DNA of 64,000 nucleotides from assembly GCA_025463985.1 (NCBI GenBank), contig JAODBM010000114.1:45643-109642 (forward strand). The letters are read 5' to 3'. Positions 1-8,233 of the stretch are shown piece by piece. A program made the position numbers and the translations under genes. The DNA is from Acidimicrobiales bacterium. Its GTDB lineage: Bacteria; Actinomycetota; Acidimicrobiia; Acidimicrobiales; Iamiaceae. The notes below the pieces were generated by a model, which was given only the letters and a program-made list of their open reading frames with translations, made no database searches and had not been told where the DNA came from. Positions within the stretch are counted from its first letter, which is position 1; each line of letters starts with the position of its first letter.

Positions 1-54
1 TGTCGCGAGCTGACCTGGCTGACGCGACCTGACCTGGCGCGTCCGGGGCGGGTC

Positions 55-354
55 TCAGCCGGAGGGGCGGTCGAGCGGGGACGCCGCGCCACGACGACGA
101 CCGGAAGGCCGGCGCCGGAGCCCGGCCTCGCGCAGCCGGCGCACGAGCACCCGTGGGTCGACGACCCGCGCGCCGAGCGCGACGGCTTGGTCCCACCACT
201 CGGCCGGCAGGTCGTAGTGGTCGCCGTGGAACGCGCGCGGCGGCAGCCCGACGAGCGAAGCGAACGCGTGCAGCTCGTCGACGTCGGCGTCGCTGACCAT
301 GTGCGCCCAGCGCCGCCCGTGCGCCGACCAGATCGGCCGGTCGATCAGGATCAC
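55..354 (-). CDS. DUF4031 domain protein
   Basis: Encodes about 99 residues starting VILIDRPIWSAHGRRW and continuing HMVSDADVDELHAFA and HYDLPAEWWDQAVALGA. This is the layout of the small DUF4031 family, whose biochemical role is unknown. The longer ORF in the track runs through the upstream gene in another frame. The GTG at 354 fits the family N-terminus and overlaps the stop of the upstream SnoaL-like gene as GTGA, which suggests translational coupling. The C-terminus is Arg/Gly-rich and may be poorly ordered. Confidence 0.75.
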   Translation of the reverse strand: MILIDRPIWSAHGRRWAHMVSDADVDELHAFASLVGLPPRAFHGDHYDLPAEWWDQAVALGARVVDPRVLVRRLREAGLRRRPSGRRRGAASPLDRPSG

Positions 355-794
355 GTTCGAGGCACACGGGGCGCGGGGGTTCGGCCGTCGACGCGCACGA
401 TCCGTTCGACGAGGAGCCAGCGTCCGTCCTCGACCCGCAAGCGGTCCCGGTAGCGGCCCCAGTGGTCGGACCCGTCGCCGGTCAGCACGAGGAAGTAGGA
501 GGAGGAGCTGGCCTCGGCGGCCGACTCGAGGTCGATCAACACGCTGGACACGTGGTGACGTCCGGGCGTGGCGCCGTTGCCGCGGCTGGCCGCGCCGCGG
601 GCGATCACCGCGTCGATCTGCGCGGCGATGGCGGCGCGTCCCACCCACCGCCCGCCCGCGTCGCCGACGTCGAGCACCCCGTCCTCGGTGAAGCAGGCGG
701 CGAGGTCGCCGGCCCGGCCGCGGTCGCCGGCATGCGTGTAGCGCGCCAGCGTGTCCCGCACGCCCTCGCGCGCCACGGCCTCCCAAGCTTCCAT
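351..794 (-). CDS. SnoaL/NTF2-like protein
   Basis: A protein of about 147 residues with an NTF2-like fold signature: an N-terminal helix (VAREGVRDTLARYTHAGDRG), then CFTEDGVLDVG, a central HHVSSVLIDLE strand and the closing YRDRLRVEDGRWLLVERIV. Members are small polyketide-cyclase-like or hydroxysteroid-isomerase-like enzymes, or scaffolds that bind hydrophobic ligands. No substrate can be assigned. The ATG at 794 is preferred; a GTG lies three codons upstream. Its stop overlaps the DUF4031 start, so the two form a two-gene unit. Confidence 0.75.
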   Translation of the reverse strand: MEAWEAVAREGVRDTLARYTHAGDRGRAGDLAACFTEDGVLDVGDAGGRWVGRAAIAAQIDAVIARGAASRGNGATPGRHHVSSVLIDLESAAEASSSSYFLVLTGDGSDHWGRYRDRLRVEDGRWLLVERIVRVDGRTPAPRVPRT

Positions 795-900
795 GGCCCG
801 CACGGTAGGCGTCGCGTGTCGACGTCCCTGGGTGGTCCGCGCTCGCCGGCCCGGGGGTCAGGTCCGCGGAGGCGCTGGGGCCCGATACCGTCCAGCGCCG

Positions 901-1635
901 ATGACCGGTCCCGACCGGGGGCACGGCGCGCCCCCACCGCCGCACCCCATCACCGCGAGCCTCGTGCTGGGTCTTGCCGTCGGCGTGTTCGGCATCTCGT
1001 TCGGCGTGCTCGCCGTGTCTGCGGGGCTCTCGCCCAACAAGGCCGTGGCGATGTCGCTCTTGGTGTTCACGGGCGCCTCCCAGTTCGCGGCCGTGGCCGT
1101 CGTGCAGGCGGGCGGCTCACCGCTCGCGGCGCTCGGCGGCGCGCTGCTCCTCGCCGCCCGCAACGGTGCCTACGGCTTGGCGCTCACCGACGTGCTGCGC
1201 GGGCGCCTTCGCATGCGGCTCGTGGCCGCGCAGCTCGTGATCGACGAGTCGACGGCCATGGCCGCCGCGCAGCACGATCGCCGCGACCAGCGCCGCGCCT
1301 TCTGGACCGCGGGCATCGCGACGGGCATCTGCTGGAACATCGGCACGTTGATCGGTGCCCTCGGAGGCGACGCCATCGGCGACCCGGCCCGCTTCGGGCT
1401 CGACGCCGCGTTTCCGGCCGGGTTCGTGGCGTTGCTCGTGCCCCACCTGCGCCACCTCGACGGTCGGCGGGCCGCGGCGCTCGGGGTCGCGGCCGCGCTG
1501 GTGCTGGTGCCGTTCGCTCCGGCGGGCGTCCCGGTCCTGGCGGCAGGAGCGGCCGCGCTGCTCGGGCTACGGGCGCCGCGTCGTGAGGATCGGCCGGCCG
1601 CGCCGCCCGCCCCACCGGTCGAGGACGCCGGGTGA
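901..1635 (+). CDS. azlC: AzlC family branched-chain amino-acid exporter, large subunit
   Basis: A membrane protein of about 244 residues. The hallmark AzlC core is visible (GLAVGVFGISFGVLAVSAGL, SLLVFTGASQFAAVAVVQAG, LLAARNGAYGLAL). Hydrophobic segments alternate with short loops, and a Pro/Ala-rich tail follows. AzlC works with the small AzlD subunit to export branched-chain amino acids or analogues. The ATG at 901 begins just before the conserved hydrophobic core; the earlier in-frame ATG at 751 would add a low-complexity Arg-rich leader. The downstream azlD overlaps by four bases. Confidence 0.88.
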   Translation: MTGPDRGHGAPPPPHPITASLVLGLAVGVFGISFGVLAVSAGLSPNKAVAMSLLVFTGASQFAAVAVVQAGGSPLAALGGALLLAARNGAYGLALTDVLRGRLRMRLVAAQLVIDESTAMAAAQHDRRDQRRAFWTAGIATGICWNIGTLIGALGGDAIGDPARFGLDAAFPAGFVALLVPHLRHLDGRRAAALGVAAALVLVPFAPAGVPVLAAGAAALLGLRAPRREDRPAAPPAPPVEDAG

Positions 1636-1934
1636 GCTGGACCACGCTGCTCGTGCTGGCTGCGGGCGCCTACGGCTTCAAGGTGCTGGGCCTGGTCGTC
1701 CTCGGCCGGCGGGGGCTTCCCGAACCGCTCACGCGCTGCGTCCAGCTGCTCCCGGCCGCGCTGCTGCCCGCGCTCATCGCTATCCAGACGTTGACCACGG
1801 GCCACCGGCTGGTGGTCGACGCGCGGGCCGCCGGGGTGGGCGTCGCGATCCTCGCGGCCTGGCGCCGGGCACCGTTCCCCGTGGTGATCCTCGTGGGCGC
1901 CGCGGTCACCGCCGGCGTCCGCGCCCTCAGCTGA
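1632..1934 (+). CDS. azlD: AzlD family transporter, small subunit
   Basis: A hydrophobic protein of 100 residues with about four membrane segments and the AzlD motif pattern (YGFKVLGLVVLGRR, LLPAALLPALIAIQTL, VDARAAGVGVAILAAWRRAPFPVVILVG). It is the obligate partner of AzlC. The GTG start at 1632 overlaps the azlC stop as GTGA, so the pair is translationally coupled. It runs convergently towards larC with only 13 bases between stops. Confidence 0.88.
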   Translation: MSWTTLLVLAAGAYGFKVLGLVVLGRRGLPEPLTRCVQLLPAALLPALIAIQTLTTGHRLVVDARAAGVGVAILAAWRRAPFPVVILVGAAVTAGVRALS

Positions 1935-1947
1935 GAGCGCGCCGACG

Positions 1948-3225
1948 TCACGCCGGGGCGTCGGGGTCGGGCTCGGGGTCGTCGGGCGCGTGGTCGGCGG
2001 GGTGGTGGTCGTGCAGGTGGCCGATGTCGGCGTCGCCGCGGTCCGGCGTGGCCGCGTTGGCCGTGCCGTGGTCGTGGCGCCACGTGCTCTCGACCAGCGA
2101 CAGCACCTCCCGCAGCGGGCGACCGCTGCGCCGCGCGAGCTTCGCCGCGTCGTCGAACTCGGCCTTCACCCGGCCGGGGCTGACCTTGACCCGGACGGCG
2201 AGCCCGTCCACCACCACCCGGTCCACGTCGCGTGATGACGGCCACCGCTCGAGCCGCTGGCCCCGCACGCCGAGCGAGCCGGTCTCGGCGATGAGCACCG
2301 CGGTCACCTGGCGCGCCAGGGCGGGGTCGGCCAGCGCGCTGACGGTGTGGGCCGGTCGCCCCTTCTTCATGAGGATGGGCGTGAGCCACGCATCGTGGGC
2401 ACCGGCCTCGAGCAGCGCCGCGATCGCGTGCGCCAGCACCTCGCCGGTCGCGTCATCGACGTTGGCTTCGAGCAGCACGACCGGCTGGCCTTGCTCGAGC
2501 TGCGTGTCGAGCTCTTGGCCGATCACCACTTGCGTGAGGTTGGGGCGCCCGTCGATCTCGCGGCTTCCGGCGCCGAACCCGGTGGCCTCGATGCGCATGG
2601 CCGGCATCGGACCCCACGTGGTGACCGTGGCGGCCAGTAGCGCGGCCCCCGTCGGGGTGGTCAGCTCGACCGGGATGTCGAGGCCCTGTGTCGGCGCGCC
2701 GCGGAGCAGCTCGACGACAGCGGGCGCCGGGTTGGGGATGTGACCGTGCGCGCTGCGGACCATGCCGATGCCGGTGGTGACGGCAGATGAGCAGACCCGG
2801 TCGACGTCGAGCAGCTCGAGCGCCGCGCAGGTGCCCACCACGTCGACGATGGCGTCGATGCCGCCGACCTCGTGGAAGTGCACCTGGTCGGGCGGCCGGC
2901 CGTGCAGGCGCCCTTCGGCCCGGGCGAGCGCCTGGAACGCGGCGAGCGCACGCTGCTGGACCCGCTCGGGCAGGCGCGCCTCGGCCACGAGCCCTTGGAT
3001 GTGGGCGGCCGTGCGCACGACCGTGCTGTCCGCGGCGTGCACGTGGACCTTCGTGCCCGCGATGCCGCCACGCAGCACCGGCTCGGCCTCCAGGCTCCAG
3101 CCGCCGACGGGCAGCGCGTCGAGCATGCGGATGACGCCGTCGATGTCCGCACCGGCATCGATCAACGCCCCGAGGGCCATGTCGCCGGCGATGCCCGAGA
3201 AGCAGTGGAACCAAGCGACGGTCAT
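1948..3225 (-). CDS. larC: Nickel-pincer cofactor biosynthesis protein LarC
   Basis: A protein of about 425 residues starting MTVAWFHCFSGIAGDMALGA, the LarC N-terminus. VHFHEVGGIDAIVDVVG and the C-terminal ILMKKGRPAHTVSAL block follow. LarC is the CTP-dependent cyclometallase that inserts nickel into the pincer nucleotide used by lactate racemase and related epimerases. In Lactiplantibacillus the gene is split and needs a programmed frameshift; here it is one uninterrupted frame. The last 35 or so residues are rich in His and Asp (HDHG, GHLHDHHPADH) and look like a metal-binding tail. ATG overlaps the larB stop (ATGA). The longer ORF in the track only adds a shadow of larB. Confidence 0.92.
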   Translation of the reverse strand: MTVAWFHCFSGIAGDMALGALIDAGADIDGVIRMLDALPVGGWSLEAEPVLRGGIAGTKVHVHAADSTVVRTAAHIQGLVAEARLPERVQQRALAAFQALARAEGRLHGRPPDQVHFHEVGGIDAIVDVVGTCAALELLDVDRVCSSAVTTGIGMVRSAHGHIPNPAPAVVELLRGAPTQGLDIPVELTTPTGAALLAATVTTWGPMPAMRIEATGFGAGSREIDGRPNLTQVVIGQELDTQLEQGQPVVLLEANVDDATGEVLAHAIAALLEAGAHDAWLTPILMKKGRPAHTVSALADPALARQVTAVLIAETGSLGVRGQRLERWPSSRDVDRVVVDGLAVRVKVSPGRVKAEFDDAAKLARRSGRPLREVLSLVESTWRHDHGTANAATPDRGDADIGHLHDHHPADHAPDDPEPDPDAPA

Positions 3226-4061
3226 CGCGTCGCACGACTCGGTTGGCTGGTGTCCGCTGGGTCGCGGTCGGCCGGCGCCGCGGTGGGCGGCTCGGACGGC
3301 TCGACCGGCACGCGGCGGGCCGGGTTGAGGAACAGGCGAACGACGGCGCACGCGGCGCCGAAACCGTTGTCGATGCCCACCACCGTGATGCCCGACGCGC
3401 ACGACGAGAGCATGGCCAGCAGCGCGGTGACCCCTTCGAGGGCGGCGCCGTAGCCGACGCTCGTGGGAACGGCCACCACGGGCGCGCCCGTGAGCCCGCC
3501 GACGAGGCTGGCCAGCGCTCCCTCCATCCCGGCCACGACCACCACGGCGTCGGCATCGACGACCACCGCGGCCTGCGCGAGCAGCCGGTGCACGCCGGCC
3601 ACTCCGACGTCGGTGAGCCGCCGCGGCACGAACCCGTGGGCGCTCAACGTGGCCACGCACTCCTCGGCGACCGGGAGGTCCGCGGTGCCGGCCGTGACGA
3701 CCACGATGCGCTCGGCCCGACGTGGCGCCGGCCGCCACACGACGGTCGTGCCGCTCACGATGCCGCCCGGGTTGGCGTCGAGCACGGCGGTGATCTGCTC
3801 GGCGGAGGCGCGGGTGAGCAGCACCGGCGTGCGGTCCGAGGCCGACAGCAGCTCGCGCACGATCGCGGCGCAGTGCTCGGGCCGCTTGCCGGGCCCGTAC
3901 ACCGCTTCGGCCATGCCCTGCCGCAGCTGGCGGTGGTGGTCGACGGTGGCGAACCCGAGCTCGGCGTAGGGCAGCCGCCGCAGCGCGGCGACCGCGTCGT
4001 CGGGGGTGGCGCGACCGGATCTGACGTCGTCCAGCAATCGGCGCAGCGCGGCCTCGTCCAC
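3222..4061 (-). CDS. larB: Pyridinium-3,5-biscarboxylate synthase LarB
   Basis: A protein of about 279 residues with a PurE/AIR-carboxylase-like core: VVTAGTADLPVAEE, VVVVAGMEGALASLVGGL, PTSVGYGAALEG and DNGFGAACAVVRLF. LarB carboxylates and hydrolyses nicotinic acid adenine dinucleotide in the first step of nickel-pincer synthesis. The GTG at 4061 (VDEAALRRLLDDVRSG) is the usual family start. The longer ORF in the track begins inside pheA on the other strand and is not real. Its stop overlaps the larC start by four bases. The sulfur transferase LarE and the racemase LarA are not in this window. Confidence 0.9.
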   Translation of the reverse strand: MDEAALRRLLDDVRSGRATPDDAVAALRRLPYAELGFATVDHHRQLRQGMAEAVYGPGKRPEHCAAIVRELLSASDRTPVLLTRASAEQITAVLDANPGGIVSGTTVVWRPAPRRAERIVVVTAGTADLPVAEECVATLSAHGFVPRRLTDVGVAGVHRLLAQAAVVVDADAVVVVAGMEGALASLVGGLTGAPVVAVPTSVGYGAALEGVTALLAMLSSCASGITVVGIDNGFGAACAVVRLFLNPARRVPVEPSEPPTAAPADRDPADTSQPSRATR

Positions 4062-4191
4062 CGGCCCATCATGCTCCGTCGCCCAGCCATACCTCGCGCT
4101 CGCCGGCCCGCCCCCGCTGCCCGCCTCGACGTCGGCGTCCGGGCGCTGAGGCCTCAGGCCGGCGCGATCGCGCCGGTGGTGGCGTCGGCTC

Positions 4192-5172
4192 GTGCGTATC
4201 CTGCCGGTCGTGTCCGCCGCCGAGCCTGACGTCCGTTCCGCCGCCGCGCCGCTCCGCGTCGGGTTTCTGGGCCCGCTGGGCACCTTCACCGAGCAGGCCC
4301 TCCTGACGCAGCCTGATCTGGCGGAGGCCGAGCTGGTGCCGATGCCGACGATGGCCGACGTCCTGCGGGCCACCGAGACTGGCGCCGTCGACATCGGGTT
4401 CGTCGCTATCGAGAACTCGATCGAGGGCACGGTCAACGTCACGCTCGACACGTTGGCCTTCGACGTCGACGTGCTCATCCAGCGCGAGGTCGTGATCTCC
4501 GTGCAGCAGCACCTGCTGGCCGTGCCCGGCACGGCGCTCGGCGACATCGAGCTCGTGCTGTCGATCCCGCACGCCACCGCGCAGTGCCGCCGCTTCCTGC
4601 AGCGCGAGCTGCCCGGCGTCACCACCCAGGCCGCCAACTCCACCGCCGAGGCCGCACAGCGGGTGGCCGAGTTGGGGCTGCGGACCAACGCCGCGATCGG
4701 CAACGCGCTCGCCGCCAAGATCTATGGCCTCGAGGTCCTAGCCGAGGAGATCGAGGACCATCCGGAGAACAAGACCCGGTTCGTGGCCGCCGGCCGAGGC
4801 ACCGTACCGGCGCCGACCGGGCACGACAAGACCTCGCTCGTCGTGTTCCAGCGGGCCGACCGCCCGGGCAGCCTGCTCGCCATCCTGCAGGAGTTCGCGG
4901 CTCGATCCATCAACCTGACCAAGCTCGAATCGCGCCCCACCAAGCAGGCGCTGGGCGACTACTGCTTCATCCTCGACCTCGAAGGCCACATCGCCGACGA
5001 GGTCGTGGCCGACTGCCTGCGAGCCCTGCACGCGAAGCACGGCGACGTGAAGTTCCTGGGCTCGTATCCGGCCGCGGGCGAGCACGGTCCCGCGGCCCGG
5101 CGGGACAGCGATGCCGCCTGGCTGGCCGCTGACCAGTGGCTGCAGGCCATCCGCGCCCGGGTCCAGGTCTGA
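4192..5172 (+). CDS. pheA: Prephenate dehydratase
   Basis: A monofunctional enzyme of 320-326 residues that converts prephenate to phenylpyruvate for phenylalanine synthesis. The catalytic domain shows [13 protein letters not shown] and [14 protein letters not shown], with the conserved TRF motif in [13 protein letters not shown]-terminal ACT regulatory domain ([20 protein letters not shown], with LESRP) normally gives feedback control by phenylalanine. GTG starts exist at 4192 and 4210; the second (VSAAEP) is equally plausible. It is divergent from larB, separated by about 130 bases. Confidence 0.93.
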   Translation: MRILPVVSAAEPDVRSAAAPLRVGFLGPLGTFTEQALLTQPDLAEAELVPMPTMADVLRATETGAVDIGFVAIENSIEGTVNVTLDTLAFDVDVLIQREVVISVQQHLLAVPGTALGDIELVLSIPHATAQCRRFLQRELPGVTTQAANSTAEAAQRVAELGLRTNAAIGNALAAKIYGLEVLAEEIEDHPENKTRFVAAGRGTVPAPTGHDKTSLVVFQRADRPGSLLAILQEFAARSINLTKLESRPTKQALGDYCFILDLEGHIADEVVADCLRALHAKHGDVKFLGSYPAAGEHGPAARRDSDAAWLAADQWLQAIRARVQV

Positions 5173-5208
5173 CCGTCCGTCCGGCCGCGGTGACTCGACG
5201 TTCCTCGG

Positions 5209-5293
5209 CGGAGCGGGAGGGATTCGAACCCTCGGGCCCTTGCGGGCCGCCGGTTTTCAAGACCGGTGCATTCGTCCTCTCTGCCACCGCTCC
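5209..5293 (-). tRNA. tRNA-Ser (anticodon UGA)
   Basis: Read on the minus strand, the acceptor arms GGAGCGG and CCGCTCC pair. The D-arm is GCA/TGC, the anticodon stem CCGGT/ACCGG carries the loop CTTGAAA (anticodon TGA), a long variable arm is present as expected for serine tRNA, and the T-arm is GAGGG-TTCGAAT-CCCTC. The discriminator is G. CCA is not encoded. Confidence 0.95.
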
Positions 5294-5406
5294 GCCGAGC
5301 AGCCTACGAGGCGGCGCCCACCCCGCCCGCCGACGTTGGACCCGAGTGACCTGCGATCGTGTGGGCGGCCGCTCGGAGCGGGTGTGTACCATCGGCTCCC
5401 CAGAGA

Positions 5407-5495
5407 GGAGAGGTGCCGGAGTCTGGTTGATCGGGCCTCCCTGCTAAGGAGGTGACGGGGTAACTCGTCCGTGGGTTCAAATCCCACCCTCTCCG
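5407..5495 (+). tRNA. tRNA-Ser (anticodon GCU)
   Basis: Acceptor arms GGAGAGG and CCTCTCC, an anticodon stem CCTCC/GGAGG with loop CTGCTAA (anticodon GCT), a long class II variable arm (GACGGGGTAACTCGTC) and a T-arm GTGGG-TTCAAAT-CCCAC. The discriminator is G. It lies opposite the tRNA-Ser(UGA), with their 5' ends about 110 bases apart. Confidence 0.95.
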
Positions 5496-5523
5496 CCGAC
5501 ACCTGGCCGTCGTGTCCAGGTCC

Positions 5524-5563
5524 GAACCCCGCCCGCTGCCAGTGGGCGGGGTTCCGTCGTTTT
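5524..5563 (+). terminator. Rho-independent terminator after tRNA-Ser(GCU)
   Basis: A perfect 11-bp stem, GAACCCCGCCC and GGGCGGGGTTC, with a nine-base loop, followed by CGTCGTTTT. It begins about 30 bases after the tRNA 3' end and points the same way. Confidence 0.8.
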
Positions 5564-5781
5564 CGGTGCTGGCGGGCGGCGTGGTCGGGGCGGAGGATCT
5601 CCGTCCCAAGCGCGGCCGACTAGGCCTTTCGGCCCATCTGGTGGCCCGCCCTGTAAGAGCGGCGTCGCGTGAGCCGTCCAAAGCCGCGTCGGAGCCCGCT
5701 TTCCATTGGTGGGCCAGCCGGATGCATGACGGGGGGGACTCTCCTCGGCGGGCTCCAACCGACCGCCGGACGCGCCGCGCC

Positions 5782-5798
5782 TGGTGTGGTCCACACCA
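5782..5798. promoter_or_regulatory. Perfect 8-bp palindrome next to a ribosome-binding site
   Basis: TGGTGTGG-T-CCACACCA lies just upstream of AGGAGAAG and the ATG at 5814. It could be a repressor site or an mRNA hairpin that influences translation of the secreted protein. The rest of the 5,496-5,813 gap holds the tRNA terminator and no gene that I can see. Confidence 0.5.
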
Positions 5799-5813
5799 CA
5801 GGAGAAGCAGCTG

Positions 5814-6668
5814 ATGAACTACAAGACCAAGGCGATGGCCCTCGGGGCCGTCCTGGCACTGGCGGTGGGCGCGTCCTCTGCGCTCGCATCGCCGGGGTCG
5901 GCCAAGGCGCCGACTGCGAGCCCGCCCAAGGCCTCCAGCAAGGCCGGCAAGTCGCTGGGCGAGTTCGGCATCCAGGGCGCGACGCTCGTGTTGCTCAACA
6001 ACCCGTGTCGCGTGCTGGACACCCGCCAGACCAAGAAGACGCTGGTTCCGGGTGTCCCGCTGGGCGTCCAGTTCACCGGGAGCGGGCTCACCGGCGGTGG
6101 TGAGAGCAACTGCAACATCCCGGACAACGGCATGATCGCCGGCGTCCAGGCGTCGATCAGCGCCGTTGCCCCCTCCGCCACCGGCTACCTGCGGCTCGGC
6201 GTCGATGGCATCGCCGCCGCGACCGAACTGAACTACCAGAAGGGGCAAGGCATCACGACGGGTGCCGCCATCCCGCTCTGCACGTTCGCCGGTTGCGTGT
6301 CGGGACACCAGGTCAACTTCGAGGCCAACCAAGGTGGGACGGACCTCGTGGTCGACGTGCAGGGCTACTACCTGCGGCCGACGGCCACGCAGGTCGAGGG
6401 TGCCAACGCTGGCACCGTCGCCCCCTATGACACCGACGCCACGTCGGGCATGCTCGGCACCGGAGCGCTTCACACGTCGAAGGGCGTGTACGTCCTGGCC
6501 ATGAAGAACAACGTGGCCACCTGCGCACTGAACGTGACGGCGCACAACGGCAACCGGTTCGGTCAGGTCAGCATCAACGATGCGTTCCCGAACACGGCCA
6601 CGGTGTTGATCCTCGACGCTGCGGGCAATCCGCAGGACGCCGACTTCAGCTTCGTCGCCACCTGCTAG
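5814..6668 (+). CDS. Secreted protein with actinobacterial LDTR/DVQGYY beta-domain
   Basis: A protein of about 284 residues. It begins MNYKTKAMALGAVLALAVGA, a clear signal peptide with a cleavage region near ALA-SPG. The mature part carries NPCRVLDTRQ, then ISAVAPSATGYLRLG, LNYQKGQG and LVVDVQGYYL. This set recurs in the beta-rich domain of many actinobacterial cell-surface proteins. No catalytic motif is visible. The ATG at 5814 follows AGGAGAAG; the track ORF starts ten codons earlier without an RBS. Four cysteines are spread over the mature protein. A role in the envelope or in adhesion is inference. Confidence 0.8.
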   Translation: MNYKTKAMALGAVLALAVGASSALASPGSAKAPTASPPKASSKAGKSLGEFGIQGATLVLLNNPCRVLDTRQTKKTLVPGVPLGVQFTGSGLTGGGESNCNIPDNGMIAGVQASISAVAPSATGYLRLGVDGIAAATELNYQKGQGITTGAAIPLCTFAGCVSGHQVNFEANQGGTDLVVDVQGYYLRPTATQVEGANAGTVAPYDTDATSGMLGTGALHTSKGVYVLAMKNNVATCALNVTAHNGNRFGQVSINDAFPNTATVLILDAAGNPQDADFSFVATC

Positions 6669-6705
6669 TCACCCCCTAGCACGGCGTCATCGCCGAACGC
6701 TGAGC

Positions 6706-6740
6706 GGCCCGGCTCCTTCGTCGAAGGAGCCGGGTCGTTC
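6706..6740 (+). terminator. Rho-independent terminator after the secreted protein gene
   Basis: The strong hairpin CCCGGCTCCTT-CGTCG-AAGGAGCCGGG lies about 40 bases after the stop, followed by a short T-containing stretch. Confidence 0.75.
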
Positions 6741-6790
6741 GCGTTGCGGCTGTCACGCTCGCCGCTCGCCGCTTGCCGCTTGCCGGTCGC

Positions 6791-7192
6791 TCAGCCGGCA
6801 AGGAAGCTGAGCCGGATCGTGCGTTGCGCGTTGTCGACGTTGGTGTCGACCAGCACGATGCTCTGCCACGTGCCGAGGGCAGGCTCGCCGTCCAGCACGG
6901 GCACCGTCAGCGCCGGGCTCACGATCGCCGGCAGCACGTGGTCGGCACCGTGGCCGGGCGAGCCGTGGTGGTGCCCGTACCGCCCATCGCGGGGGAGCAG
7001 CCGCTCGAGCGTCGCCACGAGGTCGTCGTCGCTGCCGGCACCGGTCTCGATCAACGCCAGCCCGGCAGTCGCGTGCGGCGCGAACACGTGGACCAGCCCG
7101 TCGCCGCGCCCGCCACAGAAGGCCACGACCTCGGCGGTGAGGTCGGTGATGACCCTGCGCCCTGTGCGCACCTCTAGCTCCACGCTGTCCAT
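6791..7192 (-). CDS. YjbQ/UPF0047 family protein
   Basis: A protein of 133 residues matching the YjbQ family along its length: HVFAPHATAGLALIETG, DGRYGHHHGSPGHGADHV and the closing GTWQSIVLVDTNVDNAQRTI. Members are small trimeric proteins with a His-rich metal pocket and have been reported to have weak thiamine-phosphate synthase activity; the physiological role is uncertain. It is the last intact host gene before the integrated element. Confidence 0.9.
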   Translation of the reverse strand: MDSVELEVRTGRRVITDLTAEVVAFCGGRGDGLVHVFAPHATAGLALIETGAGSDDDLVATLERLLPRDGRYGHHHGSPGHGADHVLPAIVSPALTVPVLDGEPALGTWQSIVLVDTNVDNAQRTIRLSFLAG

Positions 7193-7272
7193 CGCCGGCT
7201 CCTGCCCTCGTCCGACAATCGTCGCCGCCCGCCTGCTGGGAGGCTACGCCCGTCGACCGTTCGCTTTGACCG

Positions 7273-7303
7273 TTGGAAGCGCTCCAAGGCCTGCGGCTAG
7301 GGT
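7273..7303 (+). promoter_or_regulatory. Possible native promoter of the interrupted tRNA-Arg
   Basis: TTGGAA and TAGGGT hexamers 19 bases apart lie upstream of the tRNA-Arg half gene. The second sits about 18 bases before the tRNA 5' end. A TTGACC at 7,266 is spaced too far from TAGGGT for an ordinary promoter. Transcription from here would now run into the element. Confidence 0.3.
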
Positions 7304-7319
7304 CCGTGGTCCACACGGC

Positions 7320-7363
7320 CTGCGCTCGTAGCTCAATTGGAGAGAGCATCTGACTACGGATCA
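7320..7363 (+). repeat. attL: 5' half of tRNA-Arg(ACG), left 44-bp direct repeat
   Basis: Identical to 27,313-27,356. It covers the acceptor 5' strand, the D-arm and the anticodon stem-loop (ending TACGGATCA), then diverges. It cannot make a tRNA alone. It marks the left junction of the element. Confidence 0.92.
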
Positions 7364-7506
7364 TCCCGGCCTGAGCGCTGTGCTGACCTGCGGATTCCCT
7401 GCAACAGGTCGAGCGGAACCGTCCGAATCAGATGGTGTCGATCCAGGCGAGGGATCAGCTCACCGTGAGGGATCGGCCCATGTGGGGTTCGCCTCGGGCG
7501 TGGGGT

Positions 7507-7905
7507 TTAGGAGGACCACCATGCTGCAATCTCGGCGTCCATGAAGTAGGTCATCCCAGCCCCGGTCTGCATGGACCGCATTGGCCACATCACCTTGCCC
7601 CACAGACGTCGAGTCAGCTTGCTCATCGCTCCGAGGTCGGATGCGATCTGCTTGCGCTCAAGGCGGCAGTTCTCCTGGATCTCGTCAAGGCTGACGGGTC
7701 GCCCTGCATTCGACGCCGCGAGATCGAGAGCGGCCCAGGCTCCCTGGTAGCGGGCGACCTCTTGCTTCAGTTGCCGCACCATTGATTCGGTCCACTCACC
7801 ATTCGCCGGAACGGCTACTCGGCGTTCGCCTGAATCATCGGCGTACGCAGCCAGCTCGAGCATGAGGCGTCGTGGAACTTGGACGTAATCGGATTCTGTT
7901 GGCAT
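7507..7905 (-). CDS. Hypothetical protein at the left end of the element
   Basis: A protein of 132 residues, MPTESDYVQVPRRLMLELAAY, with a helical middle (SMVRQLKQEVARYQGAWAALDL) and a C-terminus ending MTYFMDAEIAAWWSS. I do not recognise the family. The mix of amphipathic helices and a closing Trp-rich segment could be a winged-helix or accessory element protein, but that is a guess. The start ATG at 7905 has AAGGAGC upstream, a good RBS. The 140 bases between attL and this gene hold nothing I can name. Confidence 0.6.
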   Translation of the reverse strand: MPTESDYVQVPRRLMLELAAYADDSGERRVAVPANGEWTESMVRQLKQEVARYQGAWAALDLAASNAGRPVSLDEIQENCRLERKQIASDLGAMSKLTRRLWGKVMWPMRSMQTGAGMTYFMDAEIAAWWSS

Positions 7906-7970
7906 GAGAGCTCCTTGGTTGGAGCCGAACGTATAGGTACCACCTGATAACTACAACCCGCTATCAGCTG

Positions 7971-8225
7971 TTATGCCAGACCGGCCGATCCCATGGTGAA
8001 CGACACCCGCTCCGCGCCGAGGTCAAGGGCCTCGACCTCTCGACCATTGTCGAGCCACGCGCTCGCGTGGACGTGCCCTTGCGGGTGGTTAGACCAGAAA
8101 GCCGCATAGGTACGCGCAGACGCTGGGAGACCTCCAACGAGGGCGTCGATCTCGCCGAACGTGAGAGTGAGTGGGCCGTCGATCCGGAGGGCCAATCGGT
8201 CCCGCAGTGGGTCGTACTTCGCCAC
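7971..8225 (-). CDS. DUF7662-like small protein
   Basis: A protein of 84 residues, VAKYDPLRDRL, then LTLTFGEIDALVGGLPASARTYAAFWSN and HASAWLDNGREVEALDLGAERVSF. This is the pattern of the small DUF7662 family, often found next to restriction or toxin-like genes; the function is unknown. GTG at 8225 gives the family N-terminus, whereas the longer track ORF adds an unrelated Arg-rich leader. It lies eight bases downstream of the nuclease-like gene stop, so the two are likely one transcript. Confidence 0.65.
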   Translation of the reverse strand: MAKYDPLRDRLALRIDGPLTLTFGEIDALVGGLPASARTYAAFWSNHPQGHVHASAWLDNGREVEALDLGAERVSFTMGSAGLA

Positions 8226-8233
8226 GGTGCTTC

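Noticed and set aside
5136-5447. ORFs across the two serine tRNAs, for example [16 protein letters not shown]
   Set aside because: Typical translations of tRNA antisense sequence, with no independent coding support.
7364-7506. Possible second gene between attL and the first element ORF
   Set aside because: A short GACCTG/CAGGTC dyad is present but no ORF with RBS or conserved sequence.
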